A stretch of DNA of 28,580 nucleotides, taken from IMG/VR virus record IMGVR_UViG_3300030116_005122, positions 1 to 28,580 of that record; one strand, written 5' to 3'. The translations under genes were made by a program, and so were the position numbers. This document shows positions 22,101 through 28,580 of the stretch, one piece after another. The stretch comes from a virus. The notes beneath the pieces were generated by a model. The model was not told the origin of the DNA. It searched no databases and was given only the letters and a program-made list of their open reading frames with translations. The first letter of the stretch is position 1. Each line of letters begins with the position of its first letter.

Positions 22101-24781
22101 AACTGAAATTTTGGTCCTTGTATTTCTTTTATTTCTGCTCTGTACTTTGACTTCTTACCTATGTTTCCATTCAGATAATCCATAAAGTTTTTGTATACGT
22201 TAGTCCGAGCTTTTCCTTCTTCAAAAAGCTTTTGGTCACTAATTTTAGTTTTATTTCCAAGTGAATTATCAATTCTCATCAAACCTTTGAGGGTAGTTTT
22301 CCAACCACTTGGGTCTAACTGATGAGATACATCCATTACTTGGAACACACATGAATCTAAATATTTTTTTGGTATGTATGATGAACTAAATGCTTCTCCT
22401 GAATAAATTCCACCTGTACCATCAATCGTAACCTCTAAATCCAAAGGAACTGTAACATCACGTGTTTGTTGAATGCTATCTCTGTCTTCTCTTAGAAAAT
22501 AATTCATTGCTTCTTTGTAGTGTTTTCTAATTTTACCATCATCGGAATACAGATATTTGTAATCTAATTTCTCTGACTTAAACACTCCAACAAAATCATC
22601 CCACCAACTACTTGATTCAGGATCCTTGTCTTTGTCATAAGGTATACCATCATTCAATACATCCAAAATTTGCTGTTCGGTATAATATTTTATAACTGCT
22701 GAATAATCTATTTGTATACCATCTTTGGCTGAAACATTTATCTCATCTACAGTCCCATCTGCATCAGGTAATTTATTGTAACCTATTTTTGTAAATTCAG
22801 AATTACCAATCACTCTTCTCAAGTTCTGAAATAATATGTCGTCTACAGAATCGGAATCTTCATTCAATGCTGGATTGAATAACTCACCAAACTTTTTTCC
22901 TTTTGCACTAAGTGTTTCATTAGTTCTAGCTATCTCTTCTGTAGAACCAAACTTTCCATAGATAGCCGCTACTTGTAGATTACTTGGCAACCTCGCAGTA
23001 AGTTGTTGATTATATACTATGGAGTTTGTCTGCCAAGCAGGAAATACTACTAATCCGTCGTTCTGATAAGTTGGGGAAAGATTTCCACCTGGCTGTAAAT
23101 TTTTATTATCTAATAATTCCCTAACCTTCTTATCAGTTGAGGATTCTTCTACCACTCTCAAAGTTTGTCCGTCATCAGCTTCAGCTATCTTGAAATCCCA
23201 AATACCCCCACAAGCTGAAGATATTCTACCTAATAAATTATTCAAACCATCCTCAAAACTTGCTGCTGAACCCAACTCCTCTTCTATCATTTTTGTATTG
23301 ATTAGAAGATTTCTCAGGTAACCTTCATCTTTTGTTGTATCTTGTTGGATTGCACCAATCCTACGATCCGCTAATAATTTAAACTCAGTTGTTATTATAC
23401 GACTGACGTTATCAGTAGAAAATACAGGCAACTCAGCTACTTTTTTTGCTAATCTTATATAAGCCTGTCTTGTCGCTGTATATTTTTCTGAGTCTTTTGT
23501 CTTTTTTGTCTTTCCACTTTCTTCTCTATCTATTTGTTGAAAGTTGATATCCATAGGCCATTGGCCAGGTATAATTACCTCACTTGCATTCATTGTCAGT
23601 AAATTGTTGACATCGTTTCTCACTCTAATACTTCTAAATTTACCATCATCACTTACTTTCTCTACAGACCTAACTTTGAATGTAAGTTCATTTTTTCCAT
23701 TTACAGCAGAAACAAAAGGTAATAACAAGTTGTCTTCAAACCACCCATAAGAAACATATGGACCTAACCACTCATCATCACCAAAATCATACTCAAGTAA
23801 TATCGTGTTTTCATATTCAGGTCTCTTTCTACCCTTACCACCTTGACTTCTATCCAAAGCTATGTCTTTTAGTATGTCTGTAATGTTTGAGTATAACAAT
23901 TCAGGAGTTACTTTTTCTATAAACTTTTCATCTATACCTTTATCAACACCCAAACCAAATTTTGATAACTTGTTTGTTAAGTCATCATCATTCAAAACAT
24001 CTTTTACTTCAGATTTTCTTTTTTGAAACATATTTCTATGTGGTCTAATCTGATTTGCTAATTCATCACTTATTTCAAAAGCGGTTACATCACCATCACC
24101 CTCTTCAGAAGTCGCTTGCATACCAAAAATATTTGATGCTATAGAAACTATTTTAGTTGTACAATCAAAACCACCATCATCACGTCCTGTCCATTCAAAA
24201 TCTTTTACAACACCATAAACTAAATCTTGATTTCCTTTTCCAAATTTTCTTATCCCATTAGATAAATCACCGATGGCTTTAGCATCTAAAGTTCCCCACG
24301 AATCGTAAATGAATTCTTGTGGTTTATGTCCATCCCACATCCAACCAAATTCTACAGCTATACTTGCGCCAGGCGTAAGAAAGTAAGGTGTCAATCTTTC
24401 TAATGTTTCAAAATCCCAAACAATCCAACGAACATCAGCTGTACGTGTTGCTTTGTAATTACCTTGTGTTTGTGTTGTTATGGATTTCAAGCCAGGTATA
24501 GGTCTATTGTATGTACCTCTATAAACATCATCTATAGAGCTAGCTAATCTACCTCTTATTGGTTGTAAGTTTGAATTATCAGTTACAGGCTCAGTCTCTT
24601 CTAAACCTGCTGATATAACGATAGGTTGGTCTGCCTGGTCTTTTATTTTAGATAGAGATATCATTCTTGCCCATGTTGTGCGATTTTCTAAGTATCCCAC
24701 ACCATCGACTTTTGACGATTGTTCTATCTTTTCATTGATTGTCTTTTGAACTTCAACGTCGATTGGTTTTAGTATTATCAT
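22097..24781 (-). CDS. large baseplate/tail structural protein, hub-like
   Basis: An 894-residue protein in the tail cluster. Near residues 94-152 it has PIPGLKSITTQTQGNYKATR, then ADVRWIVWDFETLERLTPYF, then LTPGASIAVEFGWMW. This PGLKS...TxG...A.V.W...LE.L...PG.S..VEFGW pattern recurs in large baseplate proteins of T4-like and jumbo phages, where a domain starts the tail tube. The rest is long and acidic with many short strands and Gly/Asp turns. Near the end VPLDLEVTIDGTGGIYSGEAF leads to FQVMDVSHQLDPSGWKTTLKG, a pattern of the gp27/gpD-type hub beta-barrel (known hub proteins end in W.T.L.g). I give it as hub-like, not as a proven orthologue. Four bases separate it from the gp53-like gene. 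Confidence 0.78.
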   Translation of the reverse strand: MIILKPIDVEVQKTINEKIEQSSKVDGVGYLENRTTWARMISLSKIKDQADQPIVISAGLEETEPVTDNSNLQPIRGRLASSIDDVYRGTYNRPIPGLKSITTQTQGNYKATRTADVRWIVWDFETLERLTPYFLTPGASIAVEFGWMWDGHKPQEFIYDSWGTLDAKAIGDLSNGIRKFGKGNQDLVYGVVKDFEWTGRDDGGFDCTTKIVSIASNIFGMQATSEEGDGDVTAFEISDELANQIRPHRNMFQKRKSEVKDVLNDDDLTNKLSKFGLGVDKGIDEKFIEKVTPELLYSNITDILKDIALDRSQGGKGRKRPEYENTILLEYDFGDDEWLGPYVSYGWFEDNLLLPFVSAVNGKNELTFKVRSVEKVSDDGKFRSIRVRNDVNNLLTMNASEVIIPGQWPMDINFQQIDREESGKTKKTKDSEKYTATRQAYIRLAKKVAELPVFSTDNVSRIITTEFKLLADRRIGAIQQDTTKDEGYLRNLLINTKMIEEELGSAASFEDGLNNLLGRISSACGGIWDFKIAEADDGQTLRVVEESSTDKKVRELLDNKNLQPGGNLSPTYQNDGLVVFPAWQTNSIVYNQQLTARLPSNLQVAAIYGKFGSTEEIARTNETLSAKGKKFGELFNPALNEDSDSVDDILFQNLRRVIGNSEFTKIGYNKLPDADGTVDEINVSAKDGIQIDYSAVIKYYTEQQILDVLNDGIPYDKDKDPESSSWWDDFVGVFKSEKLDYKYLYSDDGKIRKHYKEAMNYFLREDRDSIQQTRDVTVPLDLEVTIDGTGGIYSGEAFSSSYIPKKYLDSCVFQVMDVSHQLDPSGWKTTLKGLMRIDNSLGNKTKISDQKLFEEGKARTNVYKNFMDYLNGNIGKKSKYRAEIKEIQGPKFQL

Positions 24782-24783
24782 GA

Positions 24784-25080
24784 CTAACGATTTAGGTTTT
24801 CAAAATCCGATATGATTTGTGTTACGTTTCCTGGTATTCTAATTTGAAAATTTGGATTCAATATTGTTCTACCCTTACCCAAACCATTTGCTTGTGCGAT
24901 TACCCACCAAAGAGTTTCGTCTCCATAATATCTGAAAGCAACATTATCTAACCTATCACCATCTCTTGGATATATAAATCTATCTGAGTCTTTAATAGGT
25001 ATTTGAGGGTAACGAGTTATTCTCAATACCCTTTGATTTTTTTTATTAATTGTTATTGGTGTTCTTTCGTATCTATTCAT
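24784..25080 (-). CDS. 53: LysM-like baseplate wedge protein, gp53-like
   Basis: A 98-residue protein. The core DRFIYPRDGDRLDNVAFRYYGDETLWWVIAQANG (residues 33-66) has the features of T4 gp53 and P2 gpX-type tail proteins: a strand, GDRLDNVA, a YYGD turn and the LWWVIAQAN helix of a LysM-type fold. These proteins join the baseplate wedges or cap the tail hub. It is shorter than T4 gp53 (196 residues), so it keeps only the LysM-like core. The ATG at 25080 follows the previous stop by 4 nt. It lies between two large structural genes, which agrees with a baseplate role. Confidence 0.82.
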   Translation of the reverse strand: MNRYERTPITINKKNQRVLRITRYPQIPIKDSDRFIYPRDGDRLDNVAFRYYGDETLWWVIAQANGLGKGRTILNPNFQIRIPGNVTQIISDFENLNR

Positions 25081-25084
25081 AAGT

Positions 25085-28000
25085 TTATAGGTTTAGTAAT
25101 TTAGTTAATTCTTTACTACTTTTTGGTATGTCTCTTCTTGTTGCATTTAGTGTGCTTATTGCCGTATCTCTTTGACGTTCTAATGCTTCAAATTCAGCAG
25201 CATCCGCAGATATTTTCTCTCTTGTTTCATTATCTAAATCTGCTACTATATTCAACTCTGCCCATAAGTCTCTGTATTTTCCAAAATGAGCAGGTTGAAC
25301 AGCGTGTGTAGATCTATCTCTACTTGGGTCCATCATGAACGTATCTGATGTACCATCATAATCAGGATAAGGATCGTACTCAGATAACCAATCTAAATCA
25401 TAGAATTTACCTGTAGTCTTTGGTATATGCTTTTCTAATAATCTCATATCAGCCGCTACTTGAATAAACTTTGGTAGTCTCAAACCTGGTTTTATTTCCC
25501 ATGTAGAAGAAGTATCTATTGTATAGTTTAGATTCTGTAACAACATTGGTTGTAAATCATACATATCACCCAATGTAAACTCCATCATTGGTGCAATCAT
25601 ACGATTTTGTTGAATATTAGGATATGTCAAACCACGTAGGTAATTTAGTTTCTCCCATAGAACAATCAATTCTTGTACTGATTTTGGCATCACCCTAAAT
25701 GTAATGTTTACATTTCTTGTAGCTCCTTGATACACATAAACCTTATCAGGTCGTCCGATATATCTTTCCTCTGCGTATTCAGGTGCTGAGTTGTCAGATA
25801 TACTTTCTAAGATTGAACGGAAAATCATATACTTACCATTCACTTTATCCCTAAACTTTAGTGGAACAAAATCGTCTTCATTATCATTTATCTGAGGTAC
25901 ATCTTTCAATCCACCATAAGGATGTAGATTTATCTTATCTGCGTGAGTTGACTTGAAGCCTGACTCTGTTTTGATTACCAACCCATCTGCACTTTCACCA
26001 ATACGGCCTGATGCACCAGGTGAACCAATACCTCTTGTAAAATCTGCATTAGATTCACCAGGTGGATTAGTTTCATCGTAACGATTTTCTTTAGTCAAAG
26101 AACCATAATCTGCTAACATATACTTTTGTAATCTTCTTTCACCATCTTGTGATTCAATTACTTGATTCTTTGGAAAATTGATTGGCTTTGCATCTTTTCC
26201 TATTGGTTTTACGTTTAGTGGAGCTGTAATCTCATCATTACCACCAAATAATCTATTAGAAAAACCTTGAAAGAAAGCTATTGGTACTTCTCCATTTGGT
26301 GTCTTTTGTATCGAAATACCTGCCCAACCCTCTTTCTTCGCTTCTTCGTACCTATTGTTCTTATCATATAGGTTTATCATTCCACCTGTATTATCTTTAA
26401 AATCTTGTGCTACAGTATAATATAATTTAGGACCTGTAGAGTCATCATTGTAGTCATGTATCGAACCGAAGAAGTTCACATCATACCCATAACCAAATCC
26501 TGCTTCAGCCTCTGCTCCCTCTGAACCACCTGTAAGACTATCATTGGGTGAACTAGCTGCACTATTTTGTGCAGTTCGATGAGATGAAAGAGAATTGAAA
26601 TCAAATCCTGGTGTTTTGATTAGTGTCGATAATGCTCCTTGAAAGGTTCTCTTTACAGTGTCGAACTCTCTCATATCAAATGAGAAACCACCACCTGTAA
26701 TACTTGGGTTGAAACTCACACTTGGAAAAAATCCTTTTAGGTTTAGATTTATACCATCTATGTTAGGTAGTTTTGGTAAACTAACTGCAGGGAAATTCAA
26801 TTTCGGTAATGATGGTAATGAAAATGAACCTAATCCAAGTCCACCCGTACCACCAAACTTAGGTAAAGGTATAGATGGTAAAGATGGTAATTTTAAACCT
26901 TTGAACGGATTACCAATCGTTATATTTGGTGATGGAATATCAGGTAGTTTTGGAAACTTGAAGCCAGGTAGACTTGGCATTCCGATTGATGGTGGTTTTA
27001 TCTTACCAAGAATATTTTTTATATCCGCCTGTAAACTACCCATCGCTTTCTTGACAGCACTAAAGTCAGGTTTTCCAATCTTTCCAATGTCTACAAGACC
27101 TGAGAATCTTCCTGTAAATGGTAGGTTGAAATCAACATTTGGTAAATTTGGAAATGATATGTCACGTAACTTATCTGCTATAGCTCCACCTAAAGCACTC
27201 GCCTTTTCACTACCATCTGCAGCTATGTTAGAAAATAAAGCCGCTGTTCCTTTTGCACCACTTTTTAATGCGCTTCCTACACCTGTTAGTATTTTACCTG
27301 CTTGAAACTCAGGATTCAAACTTACATTTGGAAATGCAACATCGATACCATCTATCATTCTAAATGTACCACCACCAACGTCTACGACAAAATTAGAAAC
27401 ACCTTTTAGTAAAGTAATACCTGCGCCTGATAAACTTGGTACTGCGAATCCACCAAGTGAGGTATCAACACTCAAGCCTGGTGCTTTCAATACAGGTGAT
27501 GAAGTAGGAACTTTATGTCTTACGAAATGCCCACCTAATACTAATGAATCTATTACTGATGTAGGTCTCCATGTTCTTATATCGCTACCTTTTAAATCAA
27601 CACCATTTGCATCTAATTGTGTCTTCGGACCTGTCTTGGTTATTCCACCCAATCTTTTTATTATTTGAGAACCTAATGTACCACCCTCAAAAGCACCACC
27701 TGAATTTAGTTTTTGTAAGATGTCTTGTTTTAGAACAAAACCTGCACCACGTGGTGTAATCAAAAATTTACTAATTCTCTCAATGTCAGCGATAGTTCTA
27801 TTAGCTTGTACTTGTGCACCTGCTTTTATCACTCCGAAACCTGGCGAACCCCATCTCTGATTTACTTCTCTCAATACAAATGGTTCATCGAATCCAAATT
27901 TATTTTTTCTTGCACTTAGTGGGTCTGCCTCATTGAATGCTCTCTGATAATAATCATCTAATATATCTTTGGTTTGAGTTACTATGGATGGTGTATCGAA

Positions 28001-28204
28001 ATTCTCATTGAACTTGAATGTTAGTTCATCACCAACACGATTGAATGCTCTAAATTGAAAATCTTCGGCGTTGAATCTATCGGATGGGTCGAATGATTTT
28101 TTACCTGATACTTGAGTAGCAGAATGACCATCCTCATAATTTTGAGGTGTTTGTTTGCTACCTATACCGACAGCTAAATCCGATCTCATTTCTTGTAATG
28201 CCAT
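25085..28204 (-). CDS. large tail/baseplate protein with Pro-rich LP repeats
   Basis: A 1039-residue virion protein. Residues 1-240 are globular. Residues 250-380 hold Gly/Ala segments and helices. Residues 400-485 form a Pro-rich section of LP repeats (PSLPGF, PKLPDIP, LPSLPSIPLPKF, LPSLPKLNFP, LPKLPNID). Residues 560-600 are a Ser/Ala/Gly linker. The C-terminal 240 residues contain YVYQGATRNVNITFRVMP, LIVLWEKLNYLRGLTYP and APMMEFTLGDMYDLQP before LQNLNYTIDTSSTWEI. This last part resembles LysM- and tail-tube-initiator-associated baseplate proteins of large phages. The ATG at 28204 overlaps the preceding stop (TAATG). The exact T4 counterpart is unclear; gp48/gp54-like is possible. Confidence 0.75.
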   Translation of the reverse strand: MALQEMRSDLAVGIGSKQTPQNYEDGHSATQVSGKKSFDPSDRFNAEDFQFRAFNRVGDELTFKFNENFDTPSIVTQTKDILDDYYQRAFNEADPLSARKNKFGFDEPFVLREVNQRWGSPGFGVIKAGAQVQANRTIADIERISKFLITPRGAGFVLKQDILQKLNSGGAFEGGTLGSQIIKRLGGITKTGPKTQLDANGVDLKGSDIRTWRPTSVIDSLVLGGHFVRHKVPTSSPVLKAPGLSVDTSLGGFAVPSLSGAGITLLKGVSNFVVDVGGGTFRMIDGIDVAFPNVSLNPEFQAGKILTGVGSALKSGAKGTAALFSNIAADGSEKASALGGAIADKLRDISFPNLPNVDFNLPFTGRFSGLVDIGKIGKPDFSAVKKAMGSLQADIKNILGKIKPPSIGMPSLPGFKFPKLPDIPSPNITIGNPFKGLKLPSLPSIPLPKFGGTGGLGLGSFSLPSLPKLNFPAVSLPKLPNIDGINLNLKGFFPSVSFNPSITGGGFSFDMREFDTVKRTFQGALSTLIKTPGFDFNSLSSHRTAQNSAASSPNDSLTGGSEGAEAEAGFGYGYDVNFFGSIHDYNDDSTGPKLYYTVAQDFKDNTGGMINLYDKNNRYEEAKKEGWAGISIQKTPNGEVPIAFFQGFSNRLFGGNDEITAPLNVKPIGKDAKPINFPKNQVIESQDGERRLQKYMLADYGSLTKENRYDETNPPGESNADFTRGIGSPGASGRIGESADGLVIKTESGFKSTHADKINLHPYGGLKDVPQINDNEDDFVPLKFRDKVNGKYMIFRSILESISDNSAPEYAEERYIGRPDKVYVYQGATRNVNITFRVMPKSVQELIVLWEKLNYLRGLTYPNIQQNRMIAPMMEFTLGDMYDLQPMLLQNLNYTIDTSSTWEIKPGLRLPKFIQVAADMRLLEKHIPKTTGKFYDLDWLSEYDPYPDYDGTSDTFMMDPSRDRSTHAVQPAHFGKYRDLWAELNIVADLDNETREKISADAAEFEALERQRDTAISTLNATRRDIPKSSKELTKLLNL
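26750..27005 (-). repeat. in-frame LP/Pro-rich degenerate repeat
   Basis: About 85 codons in the 1039-residue gene repeat a short unit built on P-(S/K/N)-L-P with Phe, Ile or Gly between units. On the plus strand this appears as recurring GGTAA/GGTAG and AAACTT-type words. Units vary in length (roughly 4-12 residues), so this is coding low-complexity sequence, not a perfect tandem DNA repeat. Confidence 0.7.
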
Positions 28205-28580
28205 TACGATGTTCCCAATCGTTGTATTTCACTCTTCATTGAACGTAAGAGTTCATTTGTTTCACCCATATCAAAATTACTTGTTCTCACAATAGTTTCA
28301 CCTGCGTGTGCTGTAGCAGCTCCACTTCTAATTGAGGCTGCGGATGTATCACCAAGACTTTGGAATGACGGACCACCACCTCCACCACCACTTATAGCTC
28401 TTGCGAAAGCACCTACATCTAATCCTGCAGCCGCGGCTAATGTTTGTCTTCTAACAGCGTCTAATTTTTGGAACTCTTCAGGTGATACAATTTTTGATAC
28501 CTCTGCTAATGCTCCTGCGATATCGTTGTTGAAAGCTAACTCTCTTGCTTTTTCAAGATTGATATCTCTACCAAGTAATA
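28204..28580 (-). CDS. tape-measure-like structural protein, C-terminal end only
   Basis: The last 124 residues of a longer protein whose start is outside the window. The sequence begins LLGRDINLEKARELAFNNDI and continues with AGALAEVSKIVSPEEFQKLD and AVRRQTLAAAAGLDVGAFAR, a helical pattern that recurs at the end of tape-measure or tail-associated proteins of large phages. A six-Gly linker (SGGGGGGPS) follows, then ETNELLRSMKSEIQRLGTS, a short amphipathic end helix. The stop TAA shares one base with the next ATG. Confidence in the reading frame is high; confidence in the name is moderate because only the tail end is visible. Confidence 0.68.
   Translation of the reverse strand, partial: LLGRDINLEKARELAFNNDIAGALAEVSKIVSPEEFQKLDAVRRQTLAAAAGLDVGAFARAISGGGGGGPSFQSLGDTSAASIRSGAATAHAGETIVRTSNFDMGETNELLRSMKSEIQRLGTS

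Noticed and set aside
26658-27305. Open frame of 215 codons on the plus strand
   Set aside because: It lies opposite the Pro/Gly-rich section of the 1039-residue gene. Its own product is a mirror low-complexity sequence rich in Gly, Pro, Asn and Phe, with no ribosome site, so it is a by-product of the repeat.
1-28580. CRISPR arrays, tRNA genes, insertion sequences, integrase or attachment sites
   Set aside because: I looked for spaced direct repeats, cloverleaf ends and transposase or recombinase motifs and saw none.

Overview
The window is part of a large tailed-phage genome, T4-like (myovirus-type) in its replication genes and AT-rich. Every gene I can support lies on the minus strand, so the transcriptional order runs from base 28580 down to base 1. 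Genes are tightly packed, with many ATGA, TAATG, TAGTG and 8-nt overlaps. The host is probably in the Bacteroidota or the wider FCB group. Two promoters match the Bacteroidota pattern TTG-N21-TAnnTTTG. The TonB-dependent receptor carries the N-terminal carboxypeptidase-regulatory-like domain common in that group, and the glutamine synthetase is the GSII type that also occurs there. This is inference; no host marker gene is present.

Layout in transcription order. (1) 28580-21528 is a virion block: the C-terminal end of a tape-measure-like protein, a 1039-residue tail/baseplate protein with a Pro-rich LP-repeat section, a gp53/LysM-like baseplate protein, an 894-residue hub-like protein and a 190-residue unknown. 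(2) 21501-16433 is an unusual middle block: a stand-alone family A DNA polymerase-like protein, a 700-residue protein with a possible nuclease-like motif, a 140-residue unknown and a coiled-coil/LamG protein. (3) 16307-11807 holds recombination and replication genes: gp32-type SSB, UvsX, the T4 RNase H-type 5' nuclease, a hidden 59-residue basic protein and the replicative helicase. (4) 11688-5814 is a metabolic module: B12-dependent class II ribonucleotide reductase, GSII glutamine synthetase and a full-length TonB-dependent receptor. It has a promoter-like element in front and an intrinsic terminator behind. (5) 5769-4670 holds three small unknown genes. (6) 4667-1 holds the family B DNA polymerase (apparently starting at ATT), the sliding clamp, a Mom-like DNA-modification protein, a small four-helix membrane protein and a partial HAD-type nucleotidase.

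How the genes fit together. Polymerase, clamp, helicase, SSB, UvsX and RNase H are most of a T4-style replisome; the clamp loader, primase and gp46/47 must lie elsewhere. The reductase feeds dNTPs to it. The most interesting idea is that the reductase, glutamine synthetase and receptor form one transcription unit for nutrients. The reductase needs adenosylcobalamin, glutamine is the nitrogen donor for nucleotide synthesis, and TonB receptors import scarce ligands such as cobalamin or iron complexes. The receptor's substrate cannot be read from the sequence, so the B12 link is a hypothesis. A receptor-competition or superinfection role is an alternative.

No tRNA, rRNA, CRISPR array, IS element or integrase was seen. 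No stretch over 300 bases lacks a gene; the longest gaps are 16308-16432 and 11689-11806, and both look regulatory.
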